Positions 6,396 through 12,068 of a stretch of 12,068 nucleotides of DNA are shown here, in pieces. The notes below the pieces were generated by a model, which made no database searches, had not been told where the DNA came from, and saw only the letters and a program-made list of their open reading frames with translations. The stretch's first letter is position 1, and the number at the start of each line of letters is the position of its first letter. The position numbers and the translations under genes are program-made. Source of the DNA: Phycisphaerae bacterium SM23_33. GTDB taxonomy: Bacteria; Planctomycetota; Phycisphaerae; SM23-33. Where the stretch lies: contig LJUF01000191.1 in assembly GCA_001303665.1 (NCBI GenBank), positions 1-12,068 on the forward strand, given 5' to 3'.

Positions 6396-7346
6396 ATGGG
6401 CACGACCGCGATCATTCTGGCCGCGGGCCGAGGCACGCGGATGAAGACGGCCCTGCCGAAGGTGCTGCACCCGGTGTGCAACCAGCCGATGCTGACCTAC
6501 GTCTTCGACGCCTGCCGGGAGGTGGGCTGCGACCGGCTGCTGTGCGTCATCGGCTTCGGGGCCGAGAAGATCCGCGCCACGTACGCCGACCAGAAGGACG
6601 TCACCTGGGTCGAGCAGACTCAGCCGAGGGGCACCGGGCACGCGGTGCAGGTGTGCAAGCCCTGCCTGGGTGCCGAGGACGGGGAGCTGTTGGTCCTGGC
6701 CGGCGACGGCCCGCTGGTGCAGGCCGAGACCCTCCGGCAACTGCTGGCCGTTCACCGCCGCCGCCGGTCCGCCTGCACGCTGGCCAGCAGCATCATGGCC
6801 AACCCCGGCTCCTTCGGCCGGGTCATCCGCGACGAGACCGGGGAGATGATCGGTGTGGTGGAGTACCTCGACGCCACCGAGGCCCAGCACCAGATCAAAG
6901 AGGTCAACGTCTCGCTGTACTGCTTTGACGCCGCCAGGCTGCTGGCGGTGATCGACGACCTGAGGAACGACAACGCCAAGGGCGAATACTACCTGACCGA
7001 CACGCTGGGCATGCTGCGGGCGCGGGGCTACCCGCTGGCGGGCGTGCCCACCGTGCCGCCGGAGGACGTGCTGAGCATCAACGACCGCGTGCAACTGGCC
7101 GAGGTCAGCCGGCTGATGCAGCAACGGATCCAGCGCCGGCACATGCTGGCCGGCGTGACCATCGAAGACCCCTCCAGCACCTGGATCGACCCGCGGGCCG
7201 CCATCGGGACCGACACCACCATCCGCCCCACCACCGTGGTGGATGGCCGCTGCCGCATCGGCCGCAGGTGCGTCATCGGCCCCATGGTCCACCTGAGAGA
7301 CGCCGTCGTCAAGGACGACCAAATCGTGGAGCACTCCCATGGATAG
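6396..7346 (+). CDS. glmU: UDP-N-acetylglucosamine pyrophosphorylase, N-terminal-only GlmU
   Basis: It makes UDP-GlcNAc from GlcNAc-1-phosphate and UTP in the cytoplasm for peptidoglycan and lipopolysaccharide. The 316 residues carry the nucleotidyltransferase motif 'LAAGRGTRMKTALPKVLHPV' (8-27), 'PRGTGHAV' (77-84), the metal-binding Asp104 in 'LAGDGPLV', 'EVNVSLYCFDA', and 'NDNAKGEYYLTDTLGML'. From about residue 249 ('MLAGVTIEDP') a left-handed beta helix begins but stops after a few coils. Bifunctional GlmU is about 450 residues, so the acetyltransferase active site (His363 region of E. coli) is missing altogether. Acetylation of GlcN-1-P must be done by another protein, or this paralogue serves only the last step. 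The stop overlaps the prs start by 8 nt. ATG 6396 has GGAG just upstream. Confidence 0.85.
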   Translation: MGTTAIILAAGRGTRMKTALPKVLHPVCNQPMLTYVFDACREVGCDRLLCVIGFGAEKIRATYADQKDVTWVEQTQPRGTGHAVQVCKPCLGAEDGELLVLAGDGPLVQAETLRQLLAVHRRRRSACTLASSIMANPGSFGRVIRDETGEMIGVVEYLDATEAQHQIKEVNVSLYCFDAARLLAVIDDLRNDNAKGEYYLTDTLGMLRARGYPLAGVPTVPPEDVLSINDRVQLAEVSRLMQQRIQRRHMLAGVTIEDPSSTWIDPRAAIGTDTTIRPTTVVDGRCRIGRRCVIGPMVHLRDAVVKDDQIVEHSHG

Positions 7347-8283
7347 CATGAAGGTCTTCTCCGGGCGGGCCCACCCGCAAATGTCCCGGGAGGTCGCCGA
7401 CTACCTCGGCCTGAAGCTGGGCCGGGCGCTCATCCAGGCGTTCCCGGACGGGGAGCTGCTGGTCAAGCTGGAGGAGGACGTCCGCGGCCGCGACGTCTTC
7501 ATCATCCAGCCCACCTGCCCGCCGCAAAACGACAACCTCATGGAGCTGCTGATCTTCATCGACTGCGCCCGGCGGGCCTCGGCCGAACGCGTCGCGGCCG
7601 TCGTCCCCTACTTCGGCTACGCCCGGCAGGACCGCAAGGACGAGGGCCGCGTCCCCATCACCGCCAAGCTGGTGGCCAACCTGATCTCCACCGCCGGGGC
7701 GGACCGCGTGCTGACGATGGACCTGCACGCCGCCCAGGTCCAGGGCTTCTTCGACATCCCGGTGGACAACCTCTACGCCGAGCCAGTGCTCAGCCGCTAC
7801 TTCGCCGAGAAGAACCTCTCCGACCTGGTGCTGGTCAGCCCCGACATCGGCAACGCCAAGCGGGCGCGGGCGTACGCCCACCGGCTGGGCGGAGAAATCG
7901 CCATCATCGACAAGCGCCGCGTCAGCGGCGAGGAGGTGGAGCCCGGGCGGATCATCGGCGACGTGCGCGGCAAGACCGTGCTCATGATGGACGACATGAT
8001 CACCACGGCCGGCACGGTGTGCGGCGCGGCCAAGTTGTGCAGGGATCAGGGAGCCAAGCACGTCTACGTCGGGGCCACGCACGCCCTGCTGGCCGGACGG
8101 GCCATCCAGCGGCTGCTGGAATCCGCCATCGACCACGTGGCGGTCACCAACACCCTGCCGATACCGGCCGAAACACGCAAGGCGCTGGGTGAGAAGCTGA
8201 CCGTGCTGTCGGTCTCCGAGTTGATTGGCGAAGCCATTCACCGAATCCATCACGATGAATCCGTGAGCAGCCTGTTCTTGTAG
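7339..8283 (+). CDS. prs: Ribose-phosphate pyrophosphokinase (PRPP synthetase)
   Basis: Prs makes 5-phosphoribosyl-1-pyrophosphate from ribose-5-phosphate and ATP for nucleotide, histidine, tryptophan and NAD synthesis. The 314 residues match the usual length of class I enzymes. Seen are the ATP-binding loop 'PYFGYARQDRK' (90-100) with 'PITAKLVANL' after it, the metal site 'DLHAAQVQGFFDIPVDNL' (128-145; usual form DLHAGQ), the catalytic-loop Lys192 in 'DKRR', and the PRPP loop 'MMDDMITTAGT' (216-226; commonly DDMIDTAGT). The C-terminus 'ESVSSLF' is characteristic. The ATG at 7339 is preferred over ATG 7348 because GTGGAG lies seven bases upstream. It overlaps the end of glmU by 8 nt, so the two are probably translationally coupled. 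Confidence 0.96.
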   Translation: MDSMKVFSGRAHPQMSREVADYLGLKLGRALIQAFPDGELLVKLEEDVRGRDVFIIQPTCPPQNDNLMELLIFIDCARRASAERVAAVVPYFGYARQDRKDEGRVPITAKLVANLISTAGADRVLTMDLHAAQVQGFFDIPVDNLYAEPVLSRYFAEKNLSDLVLVSPDIGNAKRARAYAHRLGGEIAIIDKRRVSGEEVEPGRIIGDVRGKTVLMMDDMITTAGTVCGAAKLCRDQGAKHVYVGATHALLAGRAIQRLLESAIDHVAVTNTLPIPAETRKALGEKLTVLSVSELIGEAIHRIHHDESVSSLFL

Positions 8284-8291
8284 GAGCCGGC

Positions 8292-8311
8292 GCCGCCTGC
8301 CGGCAGGCGGC
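8292..8311. repeat. Perfect 20-nt palindrome between prs and rplY
   Basis: GCCGCCTGCC is followed with no spacer by its exact reverse complement, in the 45-nt gap between prs and rplY. As RNA it could fold as an about 8-bp stem with a tight loop; as DNA it is a two-fold symmetric site. No T-run follows. It may be an interspersed palindromic repeat, a binding site, or a weak attenuator. Confidence 0.65.
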
Positions 8312-8328
8312 CCCTGGAGAGCCAGACC

Positions 8329-8988
8329 ATGGCGCAGTTGAAGCTTAGCAAGCGCGACCGGCTGGGCACGAGGGCGGCCCGGCGTCTCCGCCAGCAGGGC
8401 CTGGTGCCCGCCATCATTTACGGTCACGGCGAGGAGAACACGCCGGTGGGCCTGCCCCGCCACGACATCGAGCTGGCCGTGCGGCACGGCGAGCGGCTGC
8501 TCAAGGCGGAGCTGGACGGCAGGGAACAGAACTTCTTGATCAAGGACGTGCAGTACGACTACCTCGGCCAGGGCATCCTGCACGTGGACCTGACCCGCGT
8601 GAGCCTGGACGAGCGTGTCGAGGTGACCGTGCCGGTGGTGCTGCGCGGCCGGCCGGTCGGCGTGGACGCGGAAGGCGGCGTGCTGACCCAGTTGGTCAAC
8701 GAAGTCGCGTGCGACTGCCTGGTCACGGAGATCCCCGAAGAGCTGAGCATCGTGGTGGGCGAGCTGCACGTGGGCGAGTCGGTGCGCGTCTCGGACCTGC
8801 AGCTGCCGGCGCGGGTGCGGGTGCTGGCGGAGCCCGAAACGCTGGTGGCCACGGTGACCGTCGTGGCCGAAGAGGAAGTGGTCCCCGCCGCCGAAGAGGC
8901 CGCCGCCGCCCAGCCGGAAGTCATCGGCGAGAAGCCCGAGGAGCCCGCCGCCGACGAAGAAAAGGAAAAGCCCCGGGAGAGCCGGTAG
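8329..8988 (+). CDS. rplY: Large-subunit ribosomal protein L25, Ctc/TL5 form
   Basis: L25 binds 5S rRNA in the central protuberance of the 50S subunit. The 219-residue protein is the long two-domain form. The N-terminal L25 barrel (1-92) has 'GLVPAIIYG' (24-32) and 'KDVQYDYLGQGILHVDLTRV' (72-91). A second TL5-type beta domain follows (about 95-182, 'RVEVTVPVVLRG', 'LPARVRVLAEPETLVATVTV'). The last 37 residues or so are an Ala/Glu/Pro-rich acidic tail. ATG 8329 starts at the family N-terminus, with GGAG about ten bases upstream. The order prs-rplY-pth is common in bacteria and supports the call. Confidence 0.95.
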   Translation: MAQLKLSKRDRLGTRAARRLRQQGLVPAIIYGHGEENTPVGLPRHDIELAVRHGERLLKAELDGREQNFLIKDVQYDYLGQGILHVDLTRVSLDERVEVTVPVVLRGRPVGVDAEGGVLTQLVNEVACDCLVTEIPEELSIVVGELHVGESVRVSDLQLPARVRVLAEPETLVATVTVVAEEEVVPAAEEAAAAQPEVIGEKPEEPAADEEKEKPRESR

Positions 8989-9024
8989 CGCCGGCCGGGC
9001 CCGGCCCGGCATGGGAGCCGGAAC

Positions 9025-9648
9025 GTGGAGAAACAACCTTGCGCCCGATTCGTGATCGGCCTGGGCAACCCGGGACGGCGGTATTCGAAAACGCGGCACA
9101 ACGTCGGCTTCATGGTGCTGCAGGTGCTGCGCCGGCGATGGGACTTCGGCCGGGCGAAGTCGAAGTTTCACGCCCGCGTGTGGACCGGGCGGATGGGGCA
9201 GGCCTGGGTGGCGCTGGTGGCCGCGCAGACGTACATGAACCGCTCGGGCCTCGCCGTCGGCGAGCTGGCCGGCTTCTACAAGGCCGACCCGTCGTCGCTG
9301 CTGGTGGTGATGGACGACACGGCGCTGCCGGCCGGTCGGCTGCGGGCCAGGGCCAGCGGCTCGGCCGGCGGGCACAAGGGGCTGGCGGACATCCTGGCCG
9401 CCCTGGGCACCGAGGCGGTGCCCAGGCTGCGGGTGGGCGTGGCGGCGCCGCCGCCGGGGACCAATGGCGCCGAGTACGTGCTGAGTGAGTTTGACCGGCA
9501 GCAGGAGACACTGATGGCCGAGGCCATTGAACGGGCCGCCGACGCGGTTGAGGAGTGGGTCCGCGGCGGCATCAACCGTGTGATGAACCGGTACAACCCA
9601 GGCAGCCAACCGGCCGCCCAACTTGGAGAAAACGGAAAAAGCTCATGA
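9025..9648 (+). CDS. pth: Peptidyl-tRNA hydrolase
   Basis: Pth releases peptides from peptidyl-tRNA dropped off the ribosome, recycling the tRNA. The 207 residues contain 'IGLGNPGRRY' with Asn15, catalytic His25 in 'TRHNVGF', 'TYMNRSG' with Asn72, 'MDDTALPAG' (catalytic Asp97 or Asp98), and 'GSAGGHKGL' (112-120). The last motif is 'GGHNGL' in E. coli, so the substrate-contact Asn114 is replaced by Lys118. 'YVLSEF' is the usual C-terminal motif. GTG at 9025 is the start that leaves a family-length N-terminus, with GGGAG seven bases upstream; the ATG at 9011 is out of frame. The stop overlaps the rpsF start in an ATGA junction. Confidence 0.95.
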   Translation: MEKQPCARFVIGLGNPGRRYSKTRHNVGFMVLQVLRRRWDFGRAKSKFHARVWTGRMGQAWVALVAAQTYMNRSGLAVGELAGFYKADPSSLLVVMDDTALPAGRLRARASGSAGGHKGLADILAALGTEAVPRLRVGVAAPPPGTNGAEYVLSEFDRQQETLMAEAIERAADAVEEWVRGGINRVMNRYNPGSQPAAQLGENGKSS

Positions 9649-10205
9649 GAACGTACGAAGCGATGTTCCTGGTGGACGCCGATAATCCCGACTTCGATGC
9701 GGCCTGCGCCCCCATCCGCGACGTGCTCGGGCGGGCGAAGGCGGAGGTGGTGTCGCTGAAGCCCTGGGACGAGCGCCGGCTGGCGTACGATATCAGCGGC
9801 CGCCGCCGCGGGCTGTACGTGCTGACGTACTTCCGAGCCGAGCCCGCCGAGCTGGTCACCCTTCAAAACGAGGTCCAGCTCGACGAGAGGATCCTCCGGG
9901 CGCTGGTGCTGTCGGCCGACCACCTCAGCGAGGACGCGATCCGCGCCGAGACGCCGGCCACGCTGGCCCGAGCCCGCAAGGCCGCCGCCGAGAAGCAAAG
10001 GGCCGCCTCGGAGGCGGCCCAGACCGCGAAGGAGTCCGACGAGCACGCCAAGCCGGACCAGACGGAAGAACAAGCCGGCTCCGCCGCCGCCGAACCGGCC
10101 CCCCGACCCAGAACGCGCTCCAGACCGAGATCCCGGCAGGAAGATTCCAGCGACCAGGGCAGCGAAACGGAAGACGACCCCGGCCGCTCCCATAAGAAAG
10201 CCTAG
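9645..10205 (+). CDS. rpsF: Small-subunit ribosomal protein S6 with long charged C-terminal tail
   Basis: S6 pairs with S18 on the platform of the 30S subunit. Residues 1-95 form the S6 domain: 'MRTYEAMFLVD', 'WDERRLAYDISGRRRGLYVL' (41-60; family form WGRRxLAYPI), and 'DERILRALVL' (80-89). Residues from about 96 to 186 are a low-complexity tail, first Ala/Lys/Glu helical, then a Pro/Arg patch ('APRPRTRSRPRSR') and an acidic end. Bacterial S6 is usually about 95-135 residues, so this tail nearly doubles the protein. The ATG at 9645 is chosen because it begins at the family start and overlaps the pth stop (ATGA). The longer frame from 9555 is not S6-like. ssb follows after 17 nt. Confidence 0.95.
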   Translation: MRTYEAMFLVDADNPDFDAACAPIRDVLGRAKAEVVSLKPWDERRLAYDISGRRRGLYVLTYFRAEPAELVTLQNEVQLDERILRALVLSADHLSEDAIRAETPATLARARKAAAEKQRAASEAAQTAKESDEHAKPDQTEEQAGSAAAEPAPRPRTRSRPRSRQEDSSDQGSETEDDPGRSHKKA

Positions 10206-10222
10206 GAAAGCGAGAATCGCAC

Positions 10223-10660
10223 ATGGGGTACTTCAACAAAGTGATTCTTGTGGGCAACCTGACCCGCGACCCGCAGTTGTCGTATCTGCCGTCACAGACG
10301 CCGGTGGTGGAGTTCGGGCTGGCCATCAACCGCCGATGGCGCGGCTCCAACGGGGAGCAGAGAGAAGAAACCTGCTTCATCGACTGCCGCTGCTACGGCA
10401 AGCAGGCCGAGGTCTTCAACCAGTACATGTCCAAGGGGCAGAACGTGCTGGTGGAAGGGCGCCTGCATTTCGACACCTGGGAAGGCCAGGACGGGCAAAG
10501 GCGGTCCAAGCACCGCGTCTTCGTCCAGAACTTCCAGTTTCTGGGCCAGCCCCAGGCGCGCCAGCAGCCCCGCCAGGCGCCGGCGGCGGAGGCCCCGCCG
10601 CCCGACGTCGAGCCCGGCGAGCCCCCGGAGGTCCGGGAAGGCGATGAGATTCCGTTTTGA
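10223..10660 (+). CDS. ssb: Single-stranded DNA-binding protein
   Basis: SSB coats single-stranded DNA and recruits replication and repair partners through its C-terminal tip. The 145 residues start with 'MGYFNKVILVGNLTRDPQL' and hold an OB-fold (1-108) with 'FIDCRCYGKQAEV' and 'KGQNVLVEGRLHFDTWEGQD'. A Gln/Pro/Ala-rich linker (109-138) follows, then the acidic tip 'EGDEIPF', the equivalent of the D-D-D-I-P-F tail. Residues 'NRRWRGSNGEQREETCF' (36-52) match a planctomycete/Firmicutes-like SSB loop. ATG 10223 has AGGAAAGCGAG ahead of it. It sits between rpsF and rpsR, the usual bacterial arrangement. Confidence 0.96.
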   Translation: MGYFNKVILVGNLTRDPQLSYLPSQTPVVEFGLAINRRWRGSNGEQREETCFIDCRCYGKQAEVFNQYMSKGQNVLVEGRLHFDTWEGQDGQRRSKHRVFVQNFQFLGQPQARQQPRQAPAAEAPPPDVEPGEPPEVREGDEIPF

Positions 10661-10675
10661 GCGGCTTGAGCTCGA

Positions 10676-10711
10676 GGCCGCGCCGTCAGGCCAGCCAGCC
10701 TGACCGCGGCC
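10676..10711 (+). promoter_or_regulatory. Strong bulged hairpin in the ssb-rpsR gap, possible ribosomal-protein binding site
   Basis: GGCCGCG (10676-10682), bulge CC, then GTCAGGC (10685-10691) pair with GCCTGAC (10698-10704) and CGCGGCC (10705-10711) around a 6-nt loop. This makes 14 pairs with a 2-nt bulge. It lies 16 nt after the ssb stop and 77 nt before the rpsR start. No T-run follows. The C-C-G at the bulge recalls the conserved CCG of the known S6:S18 mRNA motif, but that match is only suggestive. Confidence 0.5.
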
Positions 10712-10788
10712 CGGGCCGGCCGACTGCATGGTCAGGCGGCATTGCGGCCGCAGATGTTCAGCGAACAGCCCAGGGAGCAGATTGCGAT

Positions 10789-11070
10789 ATGGCTAGACAA
10801 GGAAGCTTCGGGAGACGAGGCGCCGCCAGACGGCAGCGTCCCGCCCGGCGGAACAGGCCTCGTTACCGCGAGCAGACCAAGTGCCGTTTCTGCCGGGACA
10901 AGGTGCGGGAGATCGACTACAAGGACGTCTCGGCCCTGCAAAAGCTGACCACCCAGCAGGGCAAGATGTTCTCCAGGAAGCGCAGCGGGAACTGCGCCCA
11001 TCATCAGCGCAGCGCCCGCCGGGCCATCAAGCGGGCCCGCTTCCTGGGCCTAATGCCCTACGTCTCCTGA
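10789..11070 (+). CDS. rpsR: Small-subunit ribosomal protein S18
   Basis: S18 forms a heterodimer with S6 on the 30S platform. The 93 residues open with an Arg-rich N-terminus (1-28), followed by the S18 core: 'CRFC' (C32, C35), 'IDYKDVSALQKL', 'GKMFSRKRSGNCAHHQR' (C69, H72), and 'AIKRARFLGLMPY' at the end. The C-x2-C and C-x2-H sets suggest the zinc-binding (C+) form of S18. The ATG at 10789 begins at the family start, with AGGGAG about eleven bases upstream. The same frame runs back to 10657 but is not S18-like. A hairpin-rich 128-nt gap separates it from ssb, and rplI follows after 65 nt. Confidence 0.96.
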   Translation: MARQGSFGRRGAARRQRPARRNRPRYREQTKCRFCRDKVREIDYKDVSALQKLTTQQGKMFSRKRSGNCAHHQRSARRAIKRARFLGLMPYVS

Positions 11071-11135
11071 GCGCCGGCCTGATCCCGCCCGGCGGCCCGG
11101 CTGACCGGGCGCGCACGAAGAGAGAGGACCCGCAC

Positions 11136-11687
11136 ATGAAGGTGCTATTGCGTCGCAACGTGCAGAAGCTTGGCCGCATCGGCGACGTCGTGGACGTTCG
11201 CCCCGGCTACGCCCGGAATTACCTGATCCCCCAGGGCCTGGCCCTGGCCCCCTCCGAGGCCAACATCCAGGCCCTGGAGGCCGAGAAGCAGGCCTACCTG
11301 GCCGAACTGGCCCGCCAGCGGGCCGAACTGGAAACGCAGGCCCGGCTGCTGGAGGGCAAGGAGTTCAGCATCACCGCCCGCGCCAACGAGGAAGGGCAGC
11401 TGTACGGCTCGGTCGGGCCGGCCCAGATCGCCGCGGCCATGGCCAAGGAAGGCATCATGATCGATGCCGACAATATTGAGCTTGACGAACCCATTCGCCG
11501 GCTAGATAAATATGAAGTGGCCGTGCGGTTCCTTGAGGAGGTCAAGGCCACGATCTACGTTTGGGTCATCCCGCCGCGCGAGGAAGAATCCGGCGCAGAG
11601 CCTCCCGCCGAGCCGCAGGAGGGCGCCGCGGGCGAGCAAGAGGAACCCCCGCCGGGCGATTCAGCCGAATCGCAGGAGCAGTCGTAG
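11136..11687 (+). CDS. rplI: Large-subunit ribosomal protein L9 with acidic C-terminal tail
   Basis: L9 binds 23S rRNA near the L1 stalk and helps keep the reading frame. The 183 residues show the N-terminal L9 signature 'GDVVDVRPGYARNYLIPQGL' (16-35), a long connecting helix (about 42-74) and the C-terminal domain (about 75-147) with 'YGSVGPAQIAAAM' and 'YEVAVRFLEEVKATIYVWVI'. Residues 148-183 are a Glu/Pro/Gly/Ala-rich acidic tail beyond the usual 148-150 residues. ATG 11136 is at the family start, with GAGAGG about eight bases upstream. The order rpsR-rplI-dnaB is widespread in bacteria. Confidence 0.96.
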   Translation: MKVLLRRNVQKLGRIGDVVDVRPGYARNYLIPQGLALAPSEANIQALEAEKQAYLAELARQRAELETQARLLEGKEFSITARANEEGQLYGSVGPAQIAAAMAKEGIMIDADNIELDEPIRRLDKYEVAVRFLEEVKATIYVWVIPPREEESGAEPPAEPQEGAAGEQEEPPPGDSAESQEQS

Positions 11688-11861
11688 CGGCAATACGCAT
11701 CTGTTCTCAGACAGGTTCGCTCGGACGCAAGACCATCGGCCCGAGGCGCGGGCCGGAACCGTCCAGGAGTTTCGCGAATCTCGGCGAACTCCACGAAATA
11801 CCACAGGTAGCCGAAGAAACAAGAATTCATGCAGTTCGGGGAGAGAAAGCCAGGGAAGGCG

Positions 11862-12068
11862 ATGGCCACGGCAGACAGTTCCAGACAGGGCTGGCGGGCC
11901 CCGGCGGGCGCGCCCGCCGGCAATGCCCAGGACCAGCAGGCCGGCTCCCCGGCACCCCAGCCCGGGCAGATCATCGGGCGCGTGCTGCCCCACTCCCTGG
12001 ACGCCGAGGCCTGCGTGCTGGGCTCCATGGTGCTGGAGCCCAGCACCATCGACATCGTGGTGCACATC
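11862..12068 (+). CDS. dnaB: Replicative DNA helicase DnaB, N-terminal part only
   Basis: The frame is open to the window end, so only 69 codons are seen. After an Ala/Gly/Gln/Pro-rich leader of about 38 residues comes 'GRVLPHSLDAEACVLGSMVL', the typical start of the DnaB N-terminal domain (family form 'PHSxEAExAVLGS'). DnaB is the hexameric helicase that opens the replication fork. ATG 11862 has AGGGAAGG close upstream and is preferred. An in-frame ATG at 11829 would add 11 residues ('MQFGERKPGKA') but has only a weak ribosome site. A TAG lies about 20 bases further up in this frame, so no longer form is possible. The position after rplI supports the call. The helicase domain itself is outside the window. 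Confidence 0.88.
   Translation, partial: MATADSSRQGWRAPAGAPAGNAQDQQAGSPAPQPGQIIGRVLPHSLDAEACVLGSMVLEPSTIDIVVHI

Noticed and set aside
5904..7349. Minus-strand frame of 481 codons opposite glmU and the tRNA
   Set aside because: It crosses a perfect tRNA and opposes a conserved enzyme, so it is a GC-driven shadow.
8993..9006. 14-bp palindrome between rplY and pth
   Set aside because: It is made only of G and C in a GC-rich gap, so chance is a fair explanation.
7309..9621. Very long minus-strand open frame (770 codons)
   Set aside because: It is a mirror of prs, rplY and pth in GC-rich DNA; its His/Gln/Val-rich text has no family resemblance.
1..12068. CRISPR arrays, insertion sequences, phage or defence genes
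   Set aside because: No regularly spaced direct repeats, transposase motifs or terminal inverted repeats were seen.

Overview
The window is GC-rich bacterial chromosome whose gene content and order fit a planctomycete. Pointers are the run glmU-prs-rplY-pth-rpsF-ssb-rpsR-rplI-dnaB, a UROD-like TIM-barrel protein, csrA, and a decayed gene with the 'SWL.SLL.H' membrane segment followed by a 'PDVV.VLSDG' motif that I associate with planctomycete vWA-like proteins. The phylum call is inferred from gene order and motifs; the class cannot be decided from this sequence alone.

Left part (1-3600), loosely connected genes. A UROD-family protein cut by the window edge is followed by a membrane-anchored HD-GYP protein with two altered active-site positions. 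It converges on csrA (minus strand), the post-transcriptional regulator. Upstream of csrA lie a hairpin-rich stretch and then a minus-strand coding remnant (about 2798-3391). Its readable parts fall into two frames, so it is either a dead gene or two sequencing or assembly indels.

Middle part (3599-5958). A short ArgA-type N-acetyltransferase (first step of arginine synthesis) sits just ahead of an MlaF-like ABC ATPase and an MlaD-like MCE protein, which overlap by 20 nt. These two belong to a lipid-trafficking ABC importer, but the MlaE permease is not in the window.

Right part (5959-12068), a co-directional housekeeping cluster. A good sigma70-type promoter and a structured leader precede tRNA-Gln(UUG). 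Next come an N-terminal-only GlmU (UDP-GlcNAc pyrophosphorylase), PRPP synthetase, ribosomal protein L25/Ctc, peptidyl-tRNA hydrolase, S6, SSB, S18, L9 and the start of the replicative helicase DnaB. Spacings are short (8-nt and 4-nt overlaps at glmU/prs and pth/rpsF), so these are probably co-transcribed. The cluster supplies cell-wall precursor, nucleotide precursor, translation and replication functions.

The most interesting signals are: the frame-shifted remnant; competing hairpins in the 128-nt ssb-rpsR gap that could be a ribosomal-protein binding site; the truncated GlmU; the degenerate HD-GYP next to csrA; the perfect 20-nt palindrome between prs and rplY; and the long charged C-terminal tails on L25, S6 and L9. 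I found no clear sign of a wholly new system. Most of the window is conserved housekeeping sequence.
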